This document shows, in pieces, positions 11,270 through 22,329 of a stretch of 64,000 nt of DNA. The DNA lies in assembly GCA_037176705.1 (NCBI GenBank), contig CM073887.1:57187001-57251000 (forward strand). The letters run 5' to 3'. The position numbers and the translations under genes were made by a program. A model generated the notes under the pieces. It saw only the letters and a list, made by a program, of their open reading frames with translations. It made no database searches and was not told the DNA's origin. Each line of letters begins with the position of its first letter. The stretch's first letter is position 1. Source of the DNA: Molossus alvarezi (taxonomy: Eukaryota; Chordata; Mammalia; Chiroptera; Molossidae).

Positions 11270-11519
11270 GGCCCTGGCCAGTTTGGCTCAGCGGTTAGAG
11301 CGTCGGCCTGCGGTCCAGAGAGGCCCGGGTTCGGTTCCCGCTAAGGGCACGTACTTCAGTTGCAGTTTGTCCCCGGCCCTGGTTGGTTGTGTGGGTGGCA
11401 GCCACTCGATGTGTCCCTTCACGTCGATGTTTCTCTCTCTCTCTCCCTTCCTCTCTCTCCCTCCCACTCTATCTGTACAAAAAATGGAAAAATGTCCTCA
11501 GGTGAGGATAAAAAAAATA
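11270..11519 (+). mobile_element. Ves-type SINE in L1-B ORF2
   Basis: A tRNA-derived head carries an A-box (TGGCTCAGCGG) and B-box (GGTTCGGTTCC), followed by a CT-rich tail and an A-rich end. It is flanked by the duplication AAAAATCTTTT at 11259-11269 and 11520-11530, which also restores continuous L1 sequence when removed. Confidence 0.93.
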
Positions 11520-14500
11520 AAAAATCTTTTCAAGGACTTCAAAGGAGAAATCACCAGTAATACAATGATAGCAGGGGACTTCAATACCCTGCTGACATCA
11601 CTAGACAGACCTTCTAGACAAAAAGTTAACAAAGAAACACAGACTCTAAATGAAGCGCTACATCAAATGGATTTAATAGATATCTACAGAAAATTAACAC
11701 CCCAAAACTGCAGAATTCACATTCTTCTCAAGTGCACATGGGACATTCGCAAAGATAGACCACATGTTAGGGCACAAACTAAGTCTCTACAAGTTCAAGA
11801 AGACTGAAATCATATCAAGCATCTTCTCAGATCCCAATGCCATGCAACTAGAAATCAACTGGAGCAAGAATATGCAAAGACATTTGAAAACATGGAGGCT
11901 AAATAGCATGTTATTGAACAATGAATAGGTTACCATGGAGATCAAAGAAGAAATTATACACTTCCTGGAATCCAATGAAAATGAACACACAACAACATAA
12001 AATCTATGGGATGCAACGAAAGCAGTTCTAAGAGGGAAGTTCATAGCACTACCGGCCTACCTCAAAAAAGAAGAAAAATCTCTAATAGACTATCTACCTC
12101 ACAACTTAAAGAACTAGAGAGCAAACAAAAACAAAACCCCAGAGCAAGTAGAAGGAAGGAAATAGTAAAGATCAGAGCAGAAATAAATGATATAGAGACC
12201 AAATACACAATTCAAAGGATAAATAAAACAAAGAGCTGGTTTTTCAAAAAGATAAACAAGATTGATGGACCCTTAGCTAGACTCACCATAAACAAAGAGA
12301 GAGAACCCAAATACACAAAATCAGAAATGAAAGAGGAGAGATAACAACTGACACCACAGAAATACAAAAACTCGTTAACAACTACTATGAACAATTATAT
12401 GGCAACAAATTGGACCATCTAAGCGAAATGGACAAATTTCTAGAAACACAGTCTCCCAAAACTGGATCAGGAAGAGATAGAAAACTTGAACAAACAAATA
12501 ACAACAGAAGAAATTGAAGATGTAATCAAGAATCTCCCAGCAAACAAAAGCCCAAGCCCAGATGGCTTCATGGGGGAGTTTTACCGAACATTCAAAAAAG
12601 AACTAACACCCATTCTCCTCAAACTATTTCAAAAAATTCAAGAAGAAGGAAGACTTTCAAACTCGTTTTATGAAGCCAGCATAATTCTAATTCCAAAACC
12701 AGAAAAAGACACAACAAAGAAAGAACTACAGGCCAATATCCCTGATGAAAATAGATGCCAAAATCCTGAACAAAATACTAGCAAATCGGATCCAGCAATA
12801 CACCAAAAAAATTATCCACCAAGACCAAGTGGGATTCATCCCAGGGATGCAAGGCTGGTACAATATTCGCAAATCCATTAATGTGATACACCACATAAAT
12901 AAAATGAAGAATAAAAACCACATGAAAATATTAATAGATGCTGAAAAAGCCTTTGACAAAATTCAGCATCCATTTCTGATAAAAATGCTCAGCAGTGTGG
13001 GAATAAAGGGATCATATCTAGACAAAATAAAGGCCATATATGAAAGACCTACAGCCAACATAATACTCAATGGGCAAAAACTAAAAGCATTTCCCTTAAG
13101 AACAGGAACAAGGCACGGATGCCCACTTTTGCCACTCCTATTTAACATAGTACTGGAAGTCTTAGCCACAGCAATGAGACAGGAAGAAAAAATAAAAGAG
13201 ATCCAAATTGGAAAGGAGGAAGTGAAATTGTCATTATTTGCAGATGACATGATACTATACATAGAAAACTCCAAAGACTCCATCAGAAGTTTACTAGACT
13301 TAATAAATTAATTTGGCAAAGTAGCAGGATACAAAATTAACGTCAAGAAACCGATGGCATTCTTATACACCAATGATGAACTCACAGAAAGAGAAACAAA
13401 GAAAACAATCCCATTTACCATTGCGGCAAAAAAAATTAAGATACCAAGGAATAAACTTAACCAAAGAAATAAAGGACCTATTCACAGAAAACTACAGGTC
13501 ATTGAAAAAAGAAATAGAGGAAGTTATAAAAAAAAGTGGAAGCACATACCCTGTTCTTGGATTGGGAGAATTAACATCATTAAAATGTCCGTACTACCCA
13601 AAGCAATCTATAGATTCAATGCAATCCCCATCAAAATATCAACGGCATAATTCACAGAATTAGAACAATTACTTCAAAAGTTCATATGGAACCAAAAAAG
13701 ACCTCGAATAGCCACAGCAATCTTGAAAAAGAAGAACAAAGTTAGAGGGATCACATTACCACATTTTGAGTTATACCAAAAAGCCACTGTAATCAAAACA
13801 GCCTGGTACTGGCACAAGAATAGGCAGATAGATCAATGGAACAAAATAGAGAACCCAGAAACAGACCCAAGACAATATGCTCAATTAATATTTGACAAAG
13901 GTGGCAAGAGTATACAGTGGAGTCAAGACAGTCTTTCTCTTCAATAAATGGTGTTGGAAAAATTGGACAGCTACTTTCATAAAAATGAAGGTAGAACACC
14001 AACTTACACCATACATGAGAATAAACTCAAAATGGATAAAAGACTTAAATGTAACTCATGAATCCATAAAAATTCTAAAAGAAAAGGTAGGCAACAAAAT
14101 ATCAGACATCATATGCAGCAGGATTTTCAATGATACATCACCTAAGACAAGAGAAAAAAAGGAAAAAAATGAACGCATGGGACTACATCCAGTTAAAAAC
14201 TTCTGCACAGAAAAAGAAACAACCATCTAAACGGAAAGGAATCCCATTATATGGGAGACCATAATCGCCAATGATGCATCAGATAAGGGGTTAATTTCCA
14301 AAATACATAGAGTGCTCATACAACTCAATAAAATAAAGACAAAGAGCCCAATTAAAAAAAGGGCAGAGGACCTAAATAGACACCTCTCTAAAAAAGATAT
14401 ACAAATGGCCAAGAGACATATGAAGAAATGCTCAACATCACTAATCATCAGAGAGATGCAAATTAAAACAACTATGAGGTATTACCTCACAACTGTCAGA

Positions 14501-14819
14501 ATAGCCGCCATCAACAAATGATCAAACAACAAGTGTTGGCAAGGGTGTGGAAAAAGGAACTCTAGTACACTGCTGGTGGAAATGTAGACTGTTGCAGCCA
14601 CTGTGGAAAACACTATGGTGTTACCTCAAAAAGTTAACAATTGAACTGCCATTTGACCCAGTGATCCCACTTCTAGGAATATACCCTAAGATACCTGAAA
14701 CACCAATCAGAAAAAATATATGTACCCCTATATTCACAGAAGCACTGTTTACAATAGCTAGGATCTGGAAACAACCCAAGTATCCATCATTAGATGAGTG
14801 GATTAAAAAGCTGTGGTAC

Positions 14820-16336
14820 CAGCAATCTTGAAAAGGAAGAACAAAGTTGGAGGGATCACATTACCAGATTTCAGGTTATACTACAAAGCCACCATAATCA
14901 AAACAGCCTGGTACTGGCACAAGAACGGGCATATAGACCAGTAGAACAGAACAGAGAACCCAGAAATAGACCCAAGGCAATATGCTCAATTAATATCTGA
15001 CAAAGAAGGCAAGAGCATACAGTGGAGTAAGGACAGCCTCTTTAATAAATGGTGCTGGGAAAATTAGACAGCTACAAGCAGAAAAATAAAACTAAGCCAT
15101 CAACTTACACCCTACACAAGAATAAACTCGAAATGGATAAAAGACTTAAATGTGACTCATGAATCCATAAAAATCCTAGAGGAAACTGTAGGCAATAAAA
15201 TTTCAGACATCATATGCAGCAGAATTTTCACTGATACATCACCTAAGGCAATAGAAACAAAGGAGAAAATGAACACATGGGACTACATCAAACTCAAGAG
15301 CTTCTGCACAGCACAAGATACAATCATCAAAACGGAAAGGCTACCCACTGTATGGGAGAGCATAATTGCCAATGATGCATCAGATAAGGGGTTAATTCCC
15401 AATATATAGAGAGTGCTCATACAACTCAACCAAAGGAAGACAAAGAACCAAATTAAAATATGGGCAGAGGAACGAAATAGACACCTCTCCAAACAGGACA
15501 TACAAATGACTAAGAGACATATGAAGAAATGCTCATCATCACTAATCATCAGAGAAATGCAAATTAAAACAACAATGATGTATCACCTCATACCTGTCAG
15601 AATGGTCACCATCAACAAATCATCAAACAACAAGTGTTGGCGAGGTTGTGGAGAAATGGGGACTCTAGTGCACTGCTGGTGGGAATGCAGACTGGTGCAG
15701 CCACTATGGAAAACAATATCGTGTCACCTCAAAAAATTAAAAATTGAACTTCCATTTTACCCAGTGATTCCACTTCTAGGAATATACCCTAAGAAGCCTG
15801 AAACACCAATCAGAAAGAATATATGTACCCCTATGTTTGTAGCAGCACTATTTACAATCGCTAAGATCTGGAAACAGCCCAAGTGTCCATCAGTAGACAA
15901 ATGAATAACAAAGCTGCGGTACATATACACAATGGAGTACTATGCAGCTATAAGAAAGAAAGATCTCTTGTCCTTTGAGACTACATGGAGGGACCTGGAA
16001 AGTATCATCCTGAGTGAGGCAAGCCAAACAGAGAAGGACAAGTTTCATATGATCTCACTTATTTGTGGAATATAATGAACATAACAGTCTGAGGAATGGG
16101 GTAGTCCCAGAGACGTGGAGGTGGGGTACAGACTGACAATCCCCAGAAGAGGGAATGGTGGGGGAGAGATAAACCACAGAACTTATATGCATGCATGCAT
16201 GAACAGTGGACATGGACAACTAACTGGGTACAGGGCAGGGGGGAGGGAGGGGGAGGGGGGAATCAGTGGGGGGAGGAGAAACATCTGTAACAAAAATTAA
16301 TTAATAAAAGAGAAAAAAATAGTTATATAAGTGAAA
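14820..16336 (+). mobile_element. L1-C, 5'-truncated L1 nested in L1-B
   Basis: At 14819 the L1-B ORF2 C-terminus jumps back to sequence equivalent to ORF2 residue about 858 and runs to a second C-terminal stop (16073-16075) and 3'UTR. L1-B then continues at 16352. The junctions carry a perfect 15-bp duplication, AAAAAGCTGTGGTAC, at 14805-14819 and 16337-16351. Frames 15152-15409 and 15413-15904 preserve much of the C-terminal domain. Confidence 0.93.
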
Positions 16337-16765
16337 AAAAAGCTGTGGTACATGTACACAATGGAATACTATGCAGCTGTAAGAAAGAAAGATCTCTTAT
16401 TCTTTGAGATGGCATGGAAGGATCTGGAGAGTATTATGCTAAGTGAAACAAGCCAAGCAGAGAAAGTCAAATATCACATGATCTCACTTATTTGTGGAAT
16501 ATAATGAACTAAACAAACTGCTGAACAAAATTAACCCAAAGACGTAGAGGTGGGGTACAGACTGACAAGTCTCAGAGGAAGGTGGGTTTTGTGGAAGAAG
16601 AGATAACCGCAGAACTTACACGCATGTATGCATGACCAATGAACATAGAGAACAAAGCTGGGGATGGGGCGCGGGGGGGGGAGGGAGGAGAGGAGGTTGT
16701 CAATGGGGAAAAATGAGAAACATTTGTAACAAAAACAAATAATAAATAAAAAAATTTTAAATAAA

Positions 16766-16985
16766 AGAAGTACAAATTGGTTGTTAGACTGATGAACCTC
16801 AAGGGAAAGGGCAAGAGAGGGCAGGAAGAGATAAACCAAAAACTTCTATGCATGTATGCATAACCAATGGACACAAACAATAGTGTGGGAAAGGCAGAAA
16901 AGGGGTGGGATTGGGGAGAAGAGGATCAATGGAGGGCAAAAGGGGACATCTGTAATATATTCATCCATAAAGACAAGTTTTTAAA
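16766..16985 (+). mobile_element. HAL1-like 3' end
   Basis: The sequence from AAGTACAAATTGGTTGTTAG to the terminal ATAAAGACAAGTTTTT matches the HAL1 3'UTR at 20415-20640 and 790-1030. No ORF1 precedes it; it abuts the L1-B tail. It could be a 5'-truncated HAL1 or the cut end of an older one. Confidence 0.7.
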
Positions 16986-17609
16986 ATACTAAAAATGAAT
17001 AAACATAATAGCACAATGAGGGCCTCATACATTGTCTAAAATCCTGCCTACCTTCTCTACCACCTGGTGCCTGCCTTTCCAATGTACTTACCTTATGTTC
17101 TAGTTCATATTTCAGGAGTACCCCTCTTGGGGCAAAGTGTCCTTTGAAGGTTTGACAGGTGAATCAGTCTTTTAAGATAATCTTTGATTCTCACACACAC
17201 TCCTTTTCTCCCATCCCAGAGTCTAAGAGTACAGCCTCAGGCTGACCCAGATAACTAAAACTACCTATTATTAAATCCCCCATGAATGCCAGGCTCTATG
17301 TTCTCTTCACTCTGAGTAAAGACTGCTGGGGGAAGGGGTGAATTTTAGTGGTAGTAGCGTTGACTCTAAGGGTGAGAGGAAGCAGCCCACAGGAACCTGT
17401 AGCCTACTGGGCTCAGAGACCATACATACTCCACATGGAAACATTTGCCACAATACAAATTCTTCTAGACTTAGCAAGCATATTGAAAACTTATGTTCTA
17501 TCCAGCACAGGGCTAGGCTTGAAGGAAGTCACACTGAACAGACTTCATGTGGTCTCTGGCCTCCGAGAACTTACAAAAAACAAGAAGATAAAGTTTAATA
17601 AATAATTCT
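16986..17609. other. Non-repetitive or ancient sequence
   Basis: No gene is recognised. The last 100 bases (about 17500-17595, '..CACAGGGCTAGGC..') resemble a minus-oriented L2-type 3' tail. A GT-free purine/pyrimidine mix fills the rest. Confidence 0.4.
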
Positions 17610-19051
17610 ACAACTCCTGGTCAAGATGGCGGCATAGGTAAATGTGGAATCACCTCCTCCCACAACCACATCAAAATTACAACTAAACTACAGCATAACC
17701 ATCATTCAGAACTGCCTGAAATCAAGCTAAATGGAAATCCTACAACTACAAAATTAAAGAACTAACCACATCGAGACTGGTAAAAAGGGTGGAGGTGCGG
17801 ATGGCCTGGTCCCACACACGTGTGGCAGATAAAAATCAGGAGGACACCTCGGCTGTGAAGGTCCTCCATGAGAGTGAGTGGTCCCTGTCCTACATCAGGC
17901 TCCCAGCTCAGGGTTCCAGTGTCAGAAACAGAAGTCTTCATAACTTCTGGCTGGAAGAAACAGCAGGAACTGAGGCTGAGGGAGGCTGAGGCTTTGGGAG
18001 GCTGAGGCTTCAGGAGCCCCAGGCAGTTGCTCTTAAAGGGCCAGTGCATGGACTTACTCAGACTGGCTCCCTCTAAGCTCGGGGGGCAGGCAGTTTGAAA
18101 GGCACCAGGGACATACAGGAAAGAACTAAGCTCTTTGGCCTCGTGACAAGGGCTGGAGAGGCAGATTTCTACCAGACATGCTGTTAGAGGCCATTGTTAA
18201 TTTGGTGAGCCCTTCCCCACAGGCGGGCAGATGGCCACCATATCTGGGACTCCAGCAACCTGGCTCATACTGTTTGCTTTGCCCTGGTGATTCCCTGAGG
18301 CCCTGCCCCACCCAACTTTCCAGCCCACCCAAGCTGTTTCCAATATCTTTACCATAAGATTGGCCTGTCTTGGACCCTGCTTCAGAGTTTCCTAAAATCT
18401 CTCAAACATGCAGCATCCGGCCCCATACCTCTTATTAACTGGTCCCAGGCCTGGCACAAAAGCAGCCAGCCTTGGTTCACAACTTAGCTTTTCCTAGGCA
18501 ACTCCAAGCCCAGCACAGGAAGTAGCCATTGGCAGATCACTTTGTAGCTTATTTCGGGTGGCCCCGAGAGGCCCTCGGTAGAACAGAGGCAGTGGCTGAC
18601 CTTGCCCCAAAGCCAGCACACTCAGTGGACAGCTTCAGACCACATCAAAACACCACCACCCAACTACCTCCACCAATGACACACTCAATGAGTGGACTCA
18701 GTAGGTACCAGAGACCTGATGAAGTAAGTCTTGCTCTGTGTGGTGGCCCCTACACAACTGATCCTCCAAGGTAGTCAGAGTCCAGTGGTCTCTTGGCATA
18801 GCCAGTCCATGCAGCTGATCAGCCTGAGTAAATCCCTCCCATTGATGTGCCAACAGCAATCAAGACTCAATTACAACATAAGGGTGTACAGTCCACACTA
18901 GGGGTGCACCTCGAAGGCCCAGCTGGGGTGTTTAGGGAGGCTGTGCCACTAGATCCTACAGGATACCTACAACAATAGGTCAGTCTACATAGCCTAGGAG
19001 ACATAGCAACTCTACTTAATACATAGAAACAACCACAGGGAAGCAGCCAAA

Positions 19052-19443
19052 ATGAGGAGACAAAGAAACATATTCCAAATGAAAGAAAATCACAAAACTC
19101 CAGGAAAAGAACTAAACAAAATGGAGATGAGCAATCAATCAGATGCAGAGTTCAAAACTCTGGTTATAAGGATGCTCAGGGAACGTAGTGAAAACTTCAA
19201 AGAACTTAGAACATCAATAACATAAAAAATGACCAGTCAGAAATTAAGGGTGCACTAACTAAAATAATGAATATTTTGCCCTGGCCGGTTTGGCTCAGCA
19301 GTTAGAGCATTGGCCTGCGGTCCAGAGAGACCTGGGTTCAGTTCCCGCTAAGGGCACGTGCCTCAGTTGTGGTTTGTCCCCGGTCCTGGTTGGGTCGCGT
19401 GGGAAGCAGCCACTCAATGTGTCCCTTTCAATTCGATGTTTCT

Positions 19444-19487
<44 letters not shown>

Positions 19488-20260
19488 CCCCCCCCCTCTC
19501 TCTCCCTCTCTTTTCCTCTCTCTCCCTCCCACTCTATCTGAACAAAAAATGGAAAAGTGTCCTTGGGTGAGAATAAAATAAAAAAGAATAATTTACAGGA
19601 AATCAATAGTAGAGTAGATAAAGCCAAGAAGCAAACCATAGATTTGGAATATAAGGATGCAAAAAACACCCAATCAAAACAGCAAAAAGAAAAAAGAATC
19701 CAAAAACAAGGATAGCGTAAGGAGCCTCTGGGACAACTTCAAATGTGCCAACATTCACATCACTGGGATGCCACAAGAAGAGAGAGAGCAAGAAATTGAA
19801 AACCTATTTGAAACAATAATGACGGAAAACTTCCCTGACTTGATTAAAGAAACATACAAGTCCAGAAAGCACAGAGAGTTCCAAATAAGATGAACCCAAA
19901 CAGGTCCACACCAAGACACATTATCATCAAAATGCAAAAGGTTAAATACAAAGAGAGAATCTTAAAAGCAGTGAAAGAAAAGCAGTTCATAGCCTACAAA
20001 TGAGCTCCCATAAGACTGTCAGCTGATTTCTCAAAAGGAACTTCGCAGGCCAGAAAGGAGTGGCAAGAGGATATTTGAAGTGATAAAAAGCACCCGCCTA
20101 CAACCAAGAATACTCTATCCTGCAAAGCTATCATTTAGAATCAATGGACATATAAAGAGTTTCCCAGACAAGGAAAAGCTAAAGGATTTCATCACCACCA
20201 AACCAGTATTATGTGAAATGTTCAAGTTCTTCTTGAAGGAGAAGAACAACAAAAATGTGA
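19052..20260 (+). pseudogene. HAL1 ORF1, broken by stops and a SINE
   Basis: It encoded an L1 ORF1-type RNA-binding protein. The start ATGAGGAGACAAAG resembles L1 ORF1 starts. The N-terminal part runs to a TAA around 19220, the SINE occupies 19278-19585, and later pieces at 19657-19893 (RRM, 'GMPQEEREQEIENLFETIM') and 20080-20260 ('LYPAKLSFRINGHIKSFPD') preserve the C-terminal domain. Frameshifts separate them. It is non-functional. Confidence 0.8.
19278..19585 (+). mobile_element. Ves-type SINE with expanded CT repeat
   Basis: A standard tRNA-like head (TTTGGCTCAGCAGTTAGAG) is followed by an unusually long CT microsatellite and C-run at about 19441-19530, then the usual ATGGAAAAGTGTCCTTGGG tail. 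Possible flanking duplications are GAATATTTT / GAATAATTT. Confidence 0.9.
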
Positions 20261-20645
20261 ATAATAAAATGGCAATTGATATATATTTATCAACAATTAA
20301 ATCTACAAACAAAATGAGCATGCAGAACAGAAACAAACTCATAGATACAGAAAACTTTTGGTTGCTTGCCAGATGGGCAGGGGCTACAGTGATGGGTTAA
20401 AAAGATGAAGGAATTAAGGAGTACAAATTGGTTGTTAGAATGGCGTACCTCAAAGGGAAGGGGGGAGGGAGGGCAGGATGAGATAAACCAAAGAACTTCT
20501 ATGCATATATGCATAACCAACGGACACTGACAATGGTGTGGGGAAGGCAGGAGGGGGGCAGAATTGGGGAGTACAGTGTCAACGGGGAAAAAAGGGAGGA
20601 CATCTAAAATACATTCAACAATAAAGATAAGTTTTTTTAAAAATT

Positions 20646-21344
20646 CTTAAAACAATATAATTTAGGAAGAACCCCATCTCTGATTTCCACTTTGGATGTA
20701 GAAACCTAGTAGGCATTGCTGTCACCATAGCAACAAAAGCCTAATTGACAAAAAGGTAACTTTCTTGAACCCATCAGAGTGCTCAAGCCACAAGCAACTG
20801 ACTGGCCTTAAATCTAGGGGAAGGGAGGTGAACAGAGTGCTGACTCACCTGTAGCACAGTATGAAGGCAGCACCACCTGACAGGAGGGTAAGATTTCTGC
20901 TAAAATTTCTAACCAGTTGCTAAAGGCCAAATGTGGGCTGGTGTAAGAGTAGAGAATTAGAGCCTCAGACACAAGGGGAGTTCTCACCCGCTCACAGACT
21001 TTTCTTGGCCCACCACAATACACTCATGAGGAAGACTGAGGGTAGGGCCGAGGTGGGAAAAGCCTCCCTTCTCAGCCAGATCCATGAGTTTGTCAAGTAC
21101 ACGTTCTATTTTTCCAGTTACCACTTTTTGCCAATGGTTCCTCCACCACGTAGCCTTTCCTAACTTTTAGAAGCAGTTTCTTCATGTTCCGAGCCAGTAA
21201 GTTTCCTTTTCAGCTGCTTTCTTGCTAAGTTCTAAAATCAATTCCAGTTTACTTTTTGTTAACAGCAGCATCCTCTTCCTGATACTAACTTCTGTCAGTT
21301 ATTGATTTCCATATAACCACCTCATGTGCTCATAATTCTGAGTC
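20646..21344. other. No recognised feature
   Basis: Unique-looking sequence of average composition. Short open frames (for example 20933-21163) lack codon structure or family similarity that I can see. Confidence 0.4.
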
Positions 21345-21554
21345 ACCAATGTGAGCTAAACTCAGCCGGACAGCTCTGATGGTCTCATCTAGGGTCAGTC
21401 ATGCAACTGCAGTCACTGAGTGGCTTGCCAGGGGCCAGATGGTCTAAGGTGGCTTCACTTGCATGTCTGTTGGTGGTGCTGACCATCAACAAGGCCCCCC
21501 CTCCATGTGGCCTCTCACCCAGGAGCATGACTCAGGCTTCTTCACATTTTGCTC
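21345..21554 (+). repeat. Ancient interspersed repeat, left part
   Basis: The text GGTCAGTCATGCAACTGCAG, GGCCAGATGGTCTAAGG and the later TTTTCAAGCCTCTGCTT (22217-22235) resemble a common old mammalian repeat, LTR or DNA-transposon derived; I cannot assign the family. It is interrupted by the rRNA retrocopy and resumes at 22171-22310. Confidence 0.45.
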
Positions 21555-21563
21555 TTAAGTCTT
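21555..21563. repeat. Target-site duplication of rRNA retrocopy, left
   Basis: TTAAGTCTT here and at 22171-22179 flanks the GC-rich insert exactly. On the minus strand it reads TT/AAGACTTAA, compatible with the L1 endonuclease TT/AAAA preference. Confidence 0.8.
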
Positions 21564-22170
21564 TTTTTTGGGGGGGGGGGGGGGCGGGGATGCAGCCCTC
21601 GCCCCCCTGGGAAAGGGGACACCGGCCCCTGGCCCACGATCCGCCACCGCCCAACCCCATCCCCCGTCCCCAGTCCCAGCCCAAGCCGGCAGCCCTGGTG
21701 GGTCGGGTCGGAGAAGAGGCAGCCGGTCGCCAGGCGAGGGCAAGCCCAACGCCGCTGTGGCAGCCTGCGCTCCCCCCTTCCCCTCCCGACAGCCCGCACT
21801 GGCACTGGCGGTGTGGGAAGGATGGGACAAACCCTTGTGTTGAGGGCTGACTTTCAATAGATAGCAGCGAGGGAGCTGCTCTGCTACATATGAAATCCCC
21901 ACCCAGAAGCAGGTCCTCCAGGAATGGTTTAGCACCAGGTTCCCCAGGAACATGCCTTACCAGTCCAGCGAGGGGCCCCGCCCCCTTTCCCACCACTCCC
22001 TGTTGTCTCTGAGGACGAGGGGCTCTCCGAAAGGGACCTGGTCCCGAGGCGTGGGGGAAGGGGGGTCAGCCAGGCCACGCGGGCCACCGGCGGGGACGCA
22101 GGACAGACTATCCCAGGCCAACCGAGGCCACCCAGGCACCGCGGCCCTGCCTATCATTCTGCCTGGGAGG
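21564..22170 (-). pseudogene. Retroposed 28S rRNA 3' end plus 3' external spacer
   Basis: On the minus strand, 22170-21827 contains the 3'-terminal part of 28S rRNA: GGGGAACCTGGTGCTAAACC, AGCAGAGCAGCTCCCTCGCT, ATCTATTGAAAGTCAGCCCT and the end CACAAGGGTTTGTC, with mostly CpG-decay differences from the conserved gene. It continues past the mature 3' end into about 255 bases of GC-rich, probable 3' external transcribed spacer and finishes in a C-run and a short A-run (T8 at 21562-21569 on the plus strand). Exact 9-bp flanking duplications show L1-type retroposition. It is not a functional rRNA gene. Confidence 0.85.
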
Positions 22171-22310
22171 TTAAGTCTTAACCACAGCTAAAAGAGGGCA
22201 AACCCCAATGTGTGTTTTTCAAGCCTCTGCTTCTGTCATGTTTGATAATATTCCACTGGCCAAAAAAATCATGTGATCAAGCTTATCTTCAAGGGGTAGA
22301 GAAATAAACT
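22171..22310 (+). repeat. Ancient interspersed repeat, right part
   Basis: Continuation of the repeat interrupted at 21554, starting with the right copy of TTAAGTCTT. AAAGAGGGCAAACCCCAATG and CACTGGCCAAAAAAATCATG are typical of its 3' half. Confidence 0.4.
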
Positions 22311-22329
22311 CCACCTCCTGATAGGAGAA

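Larger units (their letters stand above)
10903..16504 (+). pseudogene. L1-B ORF2, interrupted by SINE and L1-C
   Basis: The region equivalent to ATGGCAATAAAT of L1-F reads AAGGCAATAAAT at about 10903, so the start codon is lost. The endonuclease part runs to 11269 and from 11531. RT pieces are at 12486-12881 and 12745-13311, the latter with an intact FADD at 13237-13248, and C-terminal pieces lie at 13892-14831. L1-C interrupts the frame at 14819, and the last codons resume at 16352 with the stop at 16502-16504. Many frameshifts are present. Confidence 0.88.
8439..16765 (+). mobile_element. L1-B, body of full-length plus-strand L1
   Basis: It resumes the 5'UTR cut off at 1827 (8439-9978), then has ORF1 (9979-10860), ORF2 (about 10903-16504, interrupted) and a 3'UTR ending in an A-rich tail at about 16720-16765. 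Two younger insertions sit inside it: a Ves SINE (11270-11519) and a 5'-truncated L1 (14820-16336). Both ORFs are broken and the ORF2 start codon is lost, so it is long dead. With L1-D it defines a subfamily with a 5'UTR about 700 bp longer than that of L1-A and L1-F. Confidence 0.88.
17610..20645 (+). mobile_element. Near-complete HAL1 element
   Basis: It starts CTCCTGGTCAAGATGGCGGC, the usual L1/HAL1 5' start. A 5'UTR of about 1.44 kb precedes ORF1 (ATG 19052), which is split by a SINE (19278-19585). ORF1 runs to about 20260 and is followed at once by the HAL1 3'UTR and tail (AATAAAGATAAG and T-rich end to about 20645). There is no ORF2. Just after ORF1 the bases at 20269-20300 still resemble the ORF2 initiation region of L1-F, as if ORF2 had been deleted internally. 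Confidence 0.82.

Noticed and set aside
11270..11340. tRNA-like A and B boxes at the head of each Ves SINE, considered as tRNA genes
   Set aside because: The tRNA fold is not maintained, the units continue into CT-rich and A-rich tails, and most have target duplications typical of SINEs.
12963..13283. Open frames antisense to L1 ORF2, also at 4071-4406, 52528-53175 and 59737-60141
   Set aside because: They are mirror shadows of the conserved RT region and recur in every L1 copy on the opposite strand.
21401..21996. Several overlapping 90-150-codon open frames on both strands, proline/glycine rich
   Set aside because: They lie on the GC-rich rRNA/3' spacer retrocopy; GC-rich DNA lacks stops in many frames, and none has a start context or domain.
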